In this document: positions 10,300 to 17,719 of the stretch, piece by piece
Layout of the letters: each line of letters opens with the position of its first letter
How positions within the stretch are numbered: the stretch's first letter is position 1
Source: Catenuloplanes niger
Lineage (GTDB): Bacteria; Actinomycetota; Actinomycetes; Mycobacteriales; Micromonosporaceae
DNA length: 64,000 nt
Direction of reading: 5' to 3'
NCBI RefSeq assembly: GCF_031458255.1
Contig: NZ_JAVDYC010000001.1
Location: 2,365,001-2,429,000, forward strand
Made by a program: the position numbers and the translations under genes
Notes under the pieces: generated by a model
Databases searched by the model: none
Told to the model about the DNA's origin: nothing
What the model saw: the letters and a program-made list of their open reading frames with translations, nothing else

Positions 10300-11694
10300 G
10301 TGACGGTACGTGTGCGATTCGCCCCCTCTCCCACTGGCATGTTCCACGTCGGCGGTGCCCGCTCGGCGCTGCAGAACTGGATCTACGCCAAGCAGCAGGG
10401 CGGGGTGTTCGTGCTGCGTGTCGAGGACACCGACGCGGCGCGCAACAAGCCGGAATGGACCGAGGGCATCCTCAACGCGCTCGACTGGATCGGCATCCGG
10501 CGCGGCACGTACGAGGGGCCGCACTTCCAGTCGGCGAACGCGGCGCAGCACCGCGAGGCCGCGCAGAAGCTGTTCGACGCCGGGCGCGCCTACTACTGCG
10601 ACTGCACCCGCGAGGACGTGCAGGCCCGCAACGGCTCGCAGCACCAGGGCTACGACGGCTTCCACCGGGACAAGGGCCTGGAGCCCGGCGAGGGCCGCGC
10701 ACTGCGGTTCCGCACGCCGGACGAGGGTGCCACGGTCGTGGTCGACCTGGTCCGCGGCGAGCCCACGTTCGAGAACAAGAACCTGGAGGACTTCGTCATC
10801 GCGCGCGGTGACGGCTCGCCGGTGTTCCTGCTGGCCAACGTGGTCGACGACATGATCATGGGCATCACGCACGTGATCCGCGCCGAGGAGCACCTGCCGA
10901 ACACGCCGAAGCAGCAGCTGCTGTGGGAGGCGCTGGGCGTGAAGCCGCCGGTCTGGGCGCACGTCCCGGTCGTGGTCAACGAGAAGCGGCAGAAGCTGTC
11001 CAAGCGCCGCGACAAGGTGGCGCTGGAGCAGTACCGGGACGAGGGCTACCTCGCGGACGCGATGCGCAACTACCTGATGCTGCTCGGCTGGGCGCCGTCC
11101 GGTGACCGGGAGATCGTGCCGTGGTCCGTGATCGAGGACGAGTTCCGGCTGGAGGAGGTCAACCCCTCCCCCGCGTTCTTCGACGAGAAGAAGCTGCGCG
11201 CGTTCAACGGGGAGTACATCCGGGCGCTGAGCCTGGACGACTTCATCGCGGCCTGCCAGCCGTTCCTGGCGAACGGGCCGTGGGCCGCGGCGGACTTCGA
11301 CCCGCTGGTCTTCGCGAAGGTGGCGGAGCTGGCCCAGACCCGGATCGCGCTGCTCAGCGAGATCAACCAGAACGTGGACTTCCTGTTCCTGCCGGAGCCG
11401 CCGGTCGACGAGGCCGCCTGGGCGAAGGCGATGAAGGAGGGCGCGGCCGAGATGCTGGCCGCCGCCATCACCGCCTACGAGGCGCTGGCGGACTGGTCGC
11501 CGGAGCCGCTGAAGGCCACGCTGGAGGCGGTCGGCGCGGAGCGCGGGCTCAAGCTCGGCAAGGCGCAGGCGCCGATCCGGGTCGCGGTCACCGGCCGCAC
11601 CGTCGGCCTGCCGCTCTTCGAGTCGCTGGAGGCGCTCGGCCGTGACCGCACGCTGACCCGGCTCCGCGCGGCCCACGCCAGGCTCACCGCCTAG
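10300..11694 (+). CDS. gltX: Glutamyl-tRNA synthetase
   Basis: A class I aminoacyl-tRNA synthetase that charges tRNA-Glu in the cytoplasm. Actinomycetes also use it to make Glu-tRNA-Gln for amidation. The 464-residue protein starts at GTG 10300. The HIGH-type signature lies in [17 protein letters not shown] (residues 7-23) and the KMSKS-type loop is KLSKR at residues 232-236. [10 protein letters not shown] segment in the Zn-type insertion retains cysteines. The C-terminal helical anticodon-binding part is intact. It stands alone in the window, and its transcription appears to end at the long hairpin at 11704-11746. Confidence 0.97.
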   Translation: MTVRVRFAPSPTGMFHVGGARSALQNWIYAKQQGGVFVLRVEDTDAARNKPEWTEGILNALDWIGIRRGTYEGPHFQSANAAQHREAAQKLFDAGRAYYCDCTREDVQARNGSQHQGYDGFHRDKGLEPGEGRALRFRTPDEGATVVVDLVRGEPTFENKNLEDFVIARGDGSPVFLLANVVDDMIMGITHVIRAEEHLPNTPKQQLLWEALGVKPPVWAHVPVVVNEKRQKLSKRRDKVALEQYRDEGYLADAMRNYLMLLGWAPSGDREIVPWSVIEDEFRLEEVNPSPAFFDEKKLRAFNGEYIRALSLDDFIAACQPFLANGPWAAADFDPLVFAKVAELAQTRIALLSEINQNVDFLFLPEPPVDEAAWAKAMKEGAAEMLAAAITAYEALADWSPEPLKATLEAVGAERGLKLGKAQAPIRVAVTGRTVGLPLFESLEALGRDRTLTRLRAAHARLTA

Positions 11695-11703
11695 ACCCGG
11701 TAT

Positions 11704-11746
11704 CGAAGCGTCCCCCACGCCGTTCGACGGCGTGGGGGACGCTTCG
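11704..11746. terminator. Bidirectional hairpin between gltX and the CopC-like gene
   Basis: A perfect 19-bp stem (11704-11722 pairing with 11728-11746) around the loop TTCGA, without a clear T-run. It lies just after gltX and between two convergent genes, so it probably stops transcription from both sides. Confidence 0.8.
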
Positions 11747-11857
11747 GTCATGGGGTCGGCGGGCGGGACGGGGACCCGCGGGGTCCGGCCACCGGGTCGG
11801 CCGCCTCGCACGGACACCGGGTGAGGCGCTCGACGTACCCTCGCGGGAATTTGATTT

Positions 11858-12463
11858 TCAGGAGCCCGTGGTGCGGCGGCGGCCCCAGGCGATGGTGCCA
11901 CCCGCGATCGCGATCACCAGGAGGACACCGCCGACCGCCCAGGGCCACCACGGCGTGCTCTCGTCGGCGGCGTCCGACGCGGTCGGGTTCAGCACCGGCG
12001 CGTCCGTGGCGGGCACGGCCTCGGTCGCGGACGGAACGGGCGCGGCGGACGACGGCGCGGCGGACGGGCTCGGGGCGGCGGCGGCCACGGCGGCCTCGGT
12101 CAGCGTGAACGTGAAGTCGCCGGTGACCGGGTGACCGTCGTCGGACGGGATCTCGTAGGCCACCGTGTACGCACCGGCCCGGTCCGCGGCGAGCGGCGCG
12201 AACACCTTCTTGCCGTCGAAGCGCACGGCACCGTCCAGACCGGACGCGCCGCCCGGCGCCGTGATCGTGATCTTGGTGCTGTTCCGGTCGACCGTGTCCA
12301 GGAAGCGCAGCTCGATCTCCTCCGGCGCCTTCTCCACGGTCGCGCCGTCCTCCGGGTTGCTGCCCGTGAAGGAGTTGTGGGCGAGCGCGGGCGACGCCCC
12401 GGCGAGCGCGCCCAGCAGCCCGGCACAGACCGCGAGAGTCCAGCGTGTGCCCCTGAGACCCAT
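11858..12463 (-). CDS. CopC-like copper-binding protein, secreted and membrane-anchored
   Basis: A 201-residue protein starting at ATG 12463 with GGAGG about 6 bases upstream. A signal peptide (RWTLAVCAGLLGALAGASPALA) precedes a mature N-terminus that begins with His. In CopC proteins this N-terminal His is a Cu(II) ligand. The CopC fold covers about residues 28-125, with NPEDGATVEKAPEEIEL and a late DGHPVTGDFTF motif whose Asp and His are the other family ligands. A Pro/Ala/Ser linker then leads to a C-terminal membrane helix (about 172-192) with an RRR stop. The layout matches YcnJ/YobA-type CopC proteins. It probably binds copper outside the membrane. No CopD or copper regulator is adjacent. 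Confidence 0.85.
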   Translation of the reverse strand: MGLRGTRWTLAVCAGLLGALAGASPALAHNSFTGSNPEDGATVEKAPEEIELRFLDTVDRNSTKITITAPGGASGLDGAVRFDGKKVFAPLAADRAGAYTVAYEIPSDDGHPVTGDFTFTLTEAAVAAAAPSPSAAPSSAAPVPSATEAVPATDAPVLNPTASDAADESTPWWPWAVGGVLLVIAIAGGTIAWGRRRTTGS

Positions 12464-12639
12464 CAGATACCTCCAGCTGGTTACGATGCGGCGGCTGATC
12501 AAGAATTCACGTCCTTGGTCGGCCGCGAGTGGCAGATGGTTCCAAATTCCGGTCACGACCGGTGCACCGATCGCGTGTTCTGCGAACTCTAGATGGGTAC
12601 GCAGAATTGAGGTCTGGATCCGAGGAACGGGCGGGTTTC

Positions 12640-13284
12640 ATGATCCGAGAGAACGTCCGGCGGCTCGTCACCGGCGCCGCGCTCGCGGTGCTGGCCGCGA
12701 CCGTGTTGCTCACCGGGGCCGGACCGGCGCTGGCCGACGACGCGGAGCCGACCGCGGTCATCCTGTCCGGCGACGACCTCGACGACTCGGTCGAGATCAC
12801 CGAGGAGGACGGCGACGAGCTGTTCGACGCGATGCTCAGCCAGGTCAGCTGGCTGACCGGGGACAGCGGCCGGGCCGCGGTGCCGGACCGGAACAAGCTC
12901 GGCCCGAAATACACGGTGATCATCCGGTACGGCGACAAGGACCGGTACTCGTACGACCTCTACCCGCTGGCCGAGGGCGGCCCGCGCGCGTTCCGGCCGG
13001 GCGAGCAGCCGGACGGCCGGGCCACCGAGGCGTGGTTCTTCGGCCGGCTCAACATGCCGAACGCGTTGCGCCTGGCCGGCGCGCCGCTGCCGGAGACGAC
13101 GGACGTGATGACCGGCGGCATCGGCGGCGGCGAGCGGATCAACGAGCAGCAGGCGGTGGACCCGACCGGCGACCTGTTCGCGGGCATGGGCGGGCTGCGC
13201 GGCATGCTGGCGGTGAACGCGGGCGTGCTGCTGCTGATCACGGGCGGGCTGGCCGGCATCGCCTTCCTGGCCCGCCGCCGCTGA
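12640..13284 (+). CDS. Secreted, C-terminally membrane-anchored protein of unknown function
   Basis: A 214-residue protein from ATG 12640, with GAGG at 12622 as a rather distant ribosome site. It has a signal peptide ending ALADDAEP, an acidic stretch (DDLDDSVEITEEDGDE, residues 43-58), a soluble domain with KYTVIIRYGDKDRYSYDLYP, and a C-terminal hydrophobic helix followed by RRR. The layout resembles actinomycete extracytoplasmic proteins anchored by a single C-terminal helix. I do not recognise a domain. It is divergent from the CopC-like gene across about 175 bp, which might indicate shared regulation, but nothing in the protein shows metal binding. Confidence 0.7.
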   Translation: MIRENVRRLVTGAALAVLAATVLLTGAGPALADDAEPTAVILSGDDLDDSVEITEEDGDELFDAMLSQVSWLTGDSGRAAVPDRNKLGPKYTVIIRYGDKDRYSYDLYPLAEGGPRAFRPGEQPDGRATEAWFFGRLNMPNALRLAGAPLPETTDVMTGGIGGGERINEQQAVDPTGDLFAGMGGLRGMLAVNAGVLLLITGGLAGIAFLARRR

Positions 13285-13290
13285 CCTCCG

Positions 13291-14172
13291 TTACGGGACG
13301 CGCACCGTGATCGCGTCCGGGACGACCTTGGCCTTGAGCTTGCGGACCGTCGACCGGTCGCCGCCGTCCAGCTCGTAGAGCGTGGGCTCGGCGAACGTGA
13401 CCGTGATCCGCTTCGCGCGGGTGATCTGCACGAACGGTGAGCGTTCCGAGCGGCCGAGCGCCATCCGGCCCAGCGTGCGCGCCCACTCCACCGCGTTCTG
13501 CGAGGTGGCGACGCCGACCTCGAGCCAGCCGTCGTCCGGCTTCGCGTCGTCGAACGCCTTGATCCCGCCGGTGATCGTGCTGACGTTGCCGAACAGCACG
13601 CAGCTGGCCTCGCCCTCGAACCAGGTGGTCCCGTCCACTGTGATCTTCGTCGGCGCCGGGTCGTCCTGGATGTGCCGCAGCCCGGTCCAGACGTAGGCGA
13701 GCTTGCCCAGCTGGTCCTTGGCGCCGCGGTCCGCCTCGCTGATCAGGTGCCCGTCGAAGCCGGCGCCGGCCATCACCGCGAAGTGCTCGCCGTTGATCCG
13801 GCCCAGGTCCAGCTTCTTCTCGGTGCCGTGCAACCCGATCCGGACCGCCTCGGCCAGGTCCTCCGGAATGCCCAGGTTGGTGGCGAACAGGTTCGCGGTG
13901 CCGGCCGGGAGGATGGACAGCGTCGCGTCCGTGCCGGCCAGCGTGTCCACCGCGCGCTGCACCATGCCGTCGCCGCCCCACACGAAGATCCGCTTCGCAC
14001 CCCGGTCGAGCGCCTTCCGGATCTTCTTCGGCGCCTTCTTGCTCTTCGGCACCTGATACCAGATCAACTCGTCATGGATCTCGTCGGTGAGCAGCTTGCG
14101 CAGCTCGTCGAGCCCACCGCCGAGCACCTTCCGCTCGTGCGCGATCACCGCCACGTCACTCCGTTTCGCCAT
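13291..14172 (-). CDS. Diacylglycerol kinase family lipid kinase
   Basis: A cytoplasmic lipid kinase of the DagK/YegS/sphingosine-kinase family, about 293 residues. The nucleotide-binding motif is GGDGM (in FVWGGDGMVQRAVD), and the following PAGTANLFATNLG is the second conserved motif. GAGFDG and the beta-sandwich C-terminal domain are also present. The usual fifth residue of GGDGT is Met here, a variation seen in some family members. I start at ATG 14172, preceded by GGGGA, rather than ATG 14184. The lipid acceptor is unknown. The gene is divergent from the HTH/Clp-N pair and shares the palindrome-bearing intergenic region. Confidence 0.88.
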   Translation of the reverse strand: MAKRSDVAVIAHERKVLGGGLDELRKLLTDEIHDELIWYQVPKSKKAPKKIRKALDRGAKRIFVWGGDGMVQRAVDTLAGTDATLSILPAGTANLFATNLGIPEDLAEAVRIGLHGTEKKLDLGRINGEHFAVMAGAGFDGHLISEADRGAKDQLGKLAYVWTGLRHIQDDPAPTKITVDGTTWFEGEASCVLFGNVSTITGGIKAFDDAKPDDGWLEVGVATSQNAVEWARTLGRMALGRSERSPFVQITRAKRITVTFAEPTLYELDGGDRSTVRKLKAKVVPDAITVRVP

Positions 14173-14216
14173 GCGGATCCCCATACCCGCAACGCGGTGG
14201 TGGCCAATCCTGCCGG

Positions 14217-14234
14217 TGTCAGCATATGCTGACA
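14217..14234. promoter_or_regulatory. Perfect 18-bp palindrome, probable operator of the HTH/Clp-N pair
   Basis: TGTCAGCATATGCTGACA is a perfect palindrome. It ends 3 bp before ATG 14238 of the HTH gene and lies about 45 bp upstream of the divergent lipid kinase start. Its position over the likely transcription start suggests a repressor site, possibly autoregulatory. A separate ATG inside the palindrome (14226) is in frame but would bury the operator in the coding region and has no ribosome site. Confidence 0.7.
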
Positions 14235-14237
14235 GAC

Positions 14238-14462
14238 ATGAGCCGAGAGAGCCTCACCGCGCTGGCCGCCGCAGCCGGCGCGCCCGACCCGGAGACCGGC
14301 CTGGCCGCGGTCGCGGCACTGCGCCGCCTGCTGGACGAGGTCGAGACCGCACACGTCGCGTCCGCCCGCGCGGCCGGCTGGTCCTGGGAGGCGATCGCGG
14401 CCGCGCTCGGCGTCCGCCGGCAGACCGCGCACCGCAAACACGCCTCGAGGGGACACTCATGA
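14238..14462 (+). CDS. Small helix-turn-helix protein
   Basis: A 74-residue protein starting MSRESLTALAAAAG. An Ala/Leu-rich helical N-terminus precedes a helix-turn-helix, GWSWEAIAAALGVRRQTAHRKH (described here in part: GWSWEAI-AALGVRRQ), at about residues 47-68. The HTH and short length match the small DNA-binding partners encoded before Clp-N-domain proteins in actinomycetes. No Shine-Dalgarno sequence precedes the ATG and the 18-bp palindrome abuts it, so the mRNA may be leaderless. The stop overlaps the next start as ATGA, indicating tight translational coupling. Its likely role is to bind the palindrome and regulate its own operon; this is inference. Confidence 0.8.
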   Translation: MSRESLTALAAAAGAPDPETGLAAVAALRRLLDEVETAHVASARAAGWSWEAIAAALGVRRQTAHRKHASRGHS

Positions 14463-15016
14463 CGACGCTCGACATCCGCGCCGGGCTGCTGGCCCGGTTC
14501 GACGACGGCGCCCGGCGGGCGATCGTCCGGGCCGGGCTGCTGGCCCGCGAGGCCGGCCGCGACCGGCTCGACGACGAGACGCTGCTGGTCGCGCTCTCCA
14601 CCTCCGCGCACGTCACGGCGCGGCTCGGCGTCCCGGCCGGCGCGGTCCGCGACGCGTGCCCCGGCGCCGCGACCGGCCGGGACCGGGAGCTGCTCGCCAC
14701 GCTCGGCATCGACCTGGACCGGATCCGCGACCGGCTGCCGGCCCGCATCGACGACCCGGCGCGGTGGCGGCTGCACCGCCCGGCCCTGCTGCCGCTGCGG
14801 ATCCGGCTCAGCGGCCCCGGCGTCTCGCTGGTGCTGACGGAGGCGGCCCGCAAGGCCGTGGAGGTGGCTGTCCACCTGCGCGGATACGGCACACCGGTGA
14901 CCGAGGACGGGCTGCTGCGCGGAATCCTGGCCGACCACCGGACCCCGTCCGGCCGGGCACTGACGCGGCTGCCGATCGACCTGCCCCGCCTGTCGGCCGC
15001 CGTGTTCACCCGCTAG
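14459..15016 (+). CDS. Clp protease N-terminal (Clp-R) domain protein without ATPase
   Basis: A 185-residue protein that opens TTLDIRAGLLARFDDGARRAIVRAG. It consists of two helical Clp-N-type repeats (about residues 15-85 and 110-180), including LDDETLLVAL and LTEAARKAVEVAV, which resemble the substrate-receiving N-domain of ClpA/ClpC. There is no Walker motif, so it is not a ClpC ATPase. It may act as an adaptor or as a ligand sensor for the coupled HTH protein. The start overlaps the HTH stop by 4 bp. The region after it is non-coding and repeat-rich. Confidence 0.8.
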   Translation: MTTLDIRAGLLARFDDGARRAIVRAGLLAREAGRDRLDDETLLVALSTSAHVTARLGVPAGAVRDACPGAATGRDRELLATLGIDLDRIRDRLPARIDDPARWRLHRPALLPLRIRLSGPGVSLVLTEAARKAVEVAVHLRGYGTPVTEDGLLRGILADHRTPSGRALTRLPIDLPRLSAAVFTR

Positions 15017-15139
15017 CGGCACCGACTGGAGCCACGCGGGAGATCCGGCCTCACACCTCCCGCGCCGGGCCACCCCGGCAACACTCCACACAACCACCGT
15101 CACGCGGCCAACCCGCCGTCGCGCCGCGAGCCCAGCGGC

Positions 15140-15367
15140 GTGACGCGAGCCCGGCCGCGTGACGCAAGCCCGGCGGCGTGACGCGAGCCCGGCGGGGTGA
15201 CGCCAACCCGGCGGGGTGACGCGAACTCGGCCGCATGACGCAAGCCCAGCCGCGTGACGCCAACCCGGCGAGGTAACGCCAACCCGGCCGCGTGACGCCA
15301 ACCCGGCGAGGTGACGCGAACCCGGCTGCGTGACGCGAAACCGCCGGGGCGGCGCCAACCCGAAGCA
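15140..15367. repeat. 19-bp tandem repeat array (about 12 units)
   Basis: Twelve head-to-tail 19-bp units begin at 15140, 15159, 15178 and so on to 15349. The consensus is GTGACGCGARCCCGGCSGS. Degenerate copies extend on both sides, from about 15100 to 15440. Units differ at only 1-4 positions and phase is kept exactly for 11 units. Because 19 is not a multiple of 3, the array is stop-free in all three minus-strand frames, which explains long spurious reading frames there. There are no spacers, so it is not a CRISPR. It is a minisatellite in the 920-bp gene-free stretch 15017-15938. Confidence 0.9.
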
Positions 15368-15617
15368 CGACGCTCACCAGCGGCGCGACGCCGACCAGCG
15401 GCGCGACGCCATCCCCCGGCGGCGTGGCGCGAACCCTGCGCCTTGGCACAAATCCGGCGGCGCGACGTGCGCTTGGCGGCGGGGGCGCCGACGCGGACAG
15501 GCGCGACCCACGCCGCCGTGGAGCAACTGCCGCGTCGCCATGCCGGATTTAACACCATATAGCCACCAAGGCGCGAGAACCTCGCCGCTGCGATCCCGCT
15601 ACCCATGCACCTCCGAG

Positions 15618-15700
15618 CCTGAGTGATCAATCAGGTGTGCGAAAAGTAGATCAAAATTCGAAGATGACCTATCTTTCGCTCACCTGATTGATCACTCAGG
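15618..15700. repeat. Long inverted repeat with AT-rich centre
   Basis: A perfect 20-bp inverted repeat (15618-15637 and 15681-15700, CCTGAGTGATCAATCAGGTG). After one mismatch the pairing continues inward through GCGAAA, giving arms of about 27 bases. The 29-base centre is AT-rich (containing GATCAAAATTCG), unlike the surrounding GC-rich DNA. The arms themselves contain the near-palindrome TGATTGATCACTCA. It may be a regulator site, the remnant of a small mobile element, or a stable RNA hairpin. No gene lies within 600 bp on either side except the end of the ABC permease gene. Confidence 0.85.
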
Positions 15701-15822
15701 ACCGGCGCGGGGGGAACGACAAGCGGCGGGACTCCAACCGGACCCGCACGTCACACAGGCAAGCCCTGCCCGGCTAGACACGCACAGCGCGGGAACCGCA
15801 GCACACAGCTCGAAAACCCGAG

Positions 15823-15870
15823 CACCACGCGAACACCCCGGGCAGGCACCACGCGAACACCCCGGGCAGG
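15823..15870. repeat. 24-bp direct repeat, two perfect copies
   Basis: Two perfect adjacent copies of a 24-base unit beginning CACCACGCGAACACCCC (15823-15846 and 15847-15870), followed by degenerate GCGGGCAGG pieces to about 15900. It lies downstream of the ABC permease stop, in the same gene-free stretch as the 19-bp array. Confidence 0.85.
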
Positions 15871-15938
15871 AAACCGCGGGCAGGCACCGCGGGCAGCGGG
15901 AGGATTCGCCGCTGCCGGCCCGCCACGACGACGTGGCG

Positions 15939-16727
15939 CTACGGCGTGCCGGTGCCGATGTCGCGACGGTCGAAGCCGTAGACGGCCAGGGCGAGCAGCC
16001 CCGCGGTGAGCAGGGCCAGCACCAGTTCGTAGCCGCCGGGCCAGAGCTGGTGCGACGGCCAGTGGTCGCTGAGGTGGTAGTGGAACGGGGACAGCCAGCG
16101 CATCGCGCGCGTCTCCTCGAGCGTGTCGGCCAGTGCGCGCAGGCCGTAGGACACCCCGGCCGCGCCGCCGGCCAGCGCGAGCGAGGCCGTGCGGTCGCCG
16201 GTGAACGCGCCGGCCGCGAACGCCATCGATCCGAAGAGCAGGCCGACCAGGACCAGGCCGGCGCAACCGGCGGCCACGTTCGCGGTCGGGATGCCGAAGC
16301 GGCCGACGAAGACGAACCACTGCACCACGGCCCAGATGATCAGTCCGGCCAGCGCGACCGAGGTCGCGAAGCCCGCGTACCGGGTCAGCACCAGGCGGCG
16401 CCGGCCGATCGGGCCGGCGAGCAGCAGCTCCAGCTCGCCGGTCTCCTCGATGCCGGCGACCGCCCGCGCGCCCAGGCCGATCGCGCAGAGCACCACCAGC
16501 AGCGGCGGCATCAGGCCGTAGACGGTCGTCTCCAGGTAACCGGCGAGCGGCACGGTCTCGATCATCTCGACCAGCTGCAGCGCGTCCTCGGTGGAGATCG
16601 CGATGGCGATGTCCGTGGTGAGGCTCTCGTAGATCACGACGTAACCGACCGCGAACACGCTGGCCACCGCGGCCCAGCCGAACACCCGGTGGCGGAACTC
16701 GGCCAGCGTGCGCAGGAAGAGGCTCAT
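15939..16727 (-). CDS. ABC-2 type transporter permease
   Basis: A 262-residue integral membrane protein with about six hydrophobic segments (for example VFGWAAVASVFAVGYVVIY and LLVVLCAIGLGARAVAG). A soluble loop carries IEETGELELLLAGPIGRRR, the G-E-L-E-x-L-L-x-x-P pattern of ABC-2/NatB/DrrB-type exporters, where the coupling helix meets the ATPase. It starts at ATG 16727, overlapping the ATPase stop by 4 bp (ATGA), so the two are translationally coupled and form one exporter. The exported substrate is unknown. Confidence 0.85.
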   Translation of the reverse strand: MSLFLRTLAEFRHRVFGWAAVASVFAVGYVVIYESLTTDIAIAISTEDALQLVEMIETVPLAGYLETTVYGLMPPLLVVLCAIGLGARAVAGIEETGELELLLAGPIGRRRLVLTRYAGFATSVALAGLIIWAVVQWFVFVGRFGIPTANVAAGCAGLVLVGLLFGSMAFAAGAFTGDRTASLALAGGAAGVSYGLRALADTLEETRAMRWLSPFHYHLSDHWPSHQLWPGGYELVLALLTAGLLALAVYGFDRRDIGTGTP

Positions 16728-17635
16728 GGCCGGCCCCCGAACGGGGGCGCGTAGTACCGGTCGATCAGCGCCTCGCTCGGCGTCGGCTCCGTAATGATCA
16801 TGTCGGTGACCGTGTGCCGCGCGGCCGCCTTGATCAGCGGGTCCAGCGGGCCGTCCACCGCGCACCACAGCACCCGCCCGTCCAGGCCGAGGTCGGTGAC
16901 GCCGGGCAGGCCGAAGAAGTCCGCGCGCGGCACCGGCTCCGCGAAGTGCACCTGCACGCGCCGGGCCGGGCGGTGCGCGGCCCGGGCCACCCGCTCCAGG
17001 CCGACCAGCCGGCCCTCGTGCAGCACGCCGACCCGGTCCGCGACCTGCCACGCCTCGGTCGCCTGCCGGGCGCAGAGCACCACCGTGCGGCCCCGCTCGC
17101 GCGCGTCCCGGATCAGCGTCACCAGTTCGTGGCGGCCCGTCGGGTCCAGTCCGGCGGCCGGCTCGTCCAGCAGCAGCAGCTCCGGGTCGTGCATGAACGC
17201 GGCGACCAACCCCAGCCGCCGCCGGTTCGCGGGCGTGAGCGAGCGCACCCGCCGTCCGGTGTCCAGACCCAACCGGTCCGCGAGCGTACGCCAGCGCGCC
17301 GTGTTCCGCCCGCCGCGCGCCCGGTCCAGCCCGCGCAGCAGCGACGACACGCTCTCCCGGCTCTCGAACAGCACGTCCGCGGGCAGGTAGCCGACCCGGG
17401 CCCGCATGGTGGCCGAGCCCGGCGCCTCGCCCAGCACGGTCACCCGGCCGGCCGTGGGCCGGATCAGGTCGAGCAGCAGCCGCAGCGTCGTGCTCTTCCC
17501 CGCGCCCGACGGGCCGAGCAGCCCGAACACCTCGCCGGCCGGCACGGTCAGGCACAGGTCGTGCACGCCGCGCCCGTCGGCGAACTGCTTGGTCAGGTGG
17601 TCCGCCGCGATCACGGCGCGCGCAGGGGTCCCCAT
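16724..17635 (-). CDS. ABC transporter ATP-binding protein with degenerate signature motif
   Basis: A 303-residue ATPase that drives the following ABC-2 permease. Walker A is GPSGAGKST (residues 41-49) and Walker B is LLLLDEPAAGLDP. The signature that normally reads LSGGQ or SGGMRRR is replaced by LTPANRRRLGL. The switch histidine (usually S/T-x-H-D/Q) is Arg in VVLCARQATEA. A C-terminal domain of about 90 residues follows, as in DrrA/NatA-type exporters. Loss of both the signature and the H-loop is unusual for a self-sufficient homodimeric ATPase. The reading frame is otherwise intact. The gene is divergent from the PrmC-like gene, with a short ACAGT/ACTGT dyad (17695-17711) between them. 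Confidence 0.85.
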   Translation of the reverse strand: MGTPARAVIAADHLTKQFADGRGVHDLCLTVPAGEVFGLLGPSGAGKSTTLRLLLDLIRPTAGRVTVLGEAPGSATMRARVGYLPADVLFESRESVSSLLRGLDRARGGRNTARWRTLADRLGLDTGRRVRSLTPANRRRLGLVAAFMHDPELLLLDEPAAGLDPTGRHELVTLIRDARERGRTVVLCARQATEAWQVADRVGVLHEGRLVGLERVARAAHRPARRVQVHFAEPVPRADFFGLPGVTDLGLDGRVLWCAVDGPLDPLIKAAARHTVTDMIITEPTPSEALIDRYYAPPFGGRP

Positions 17636-17719
17636 CCTTAGAGGATGCGGCGCGGACCGACCGCCGGACAGGCCCGGACGCTGGGCGTTTGCTGACAGTT
17701 TCGGATACTGTTCCGCCCC

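Noticed and set aside
15140-15367. CRISPR array
   Set aside because: Repeats are contiguous without spacers and no cas gene is present.
14219-15630. Long minus-strand frames across the 19-bp array encoding Arg/Val/Ala/Gly repeats
   Set aside because: They are open only because 19-bp units lack stops on that strand. There is no ribosome site or membrane signal.
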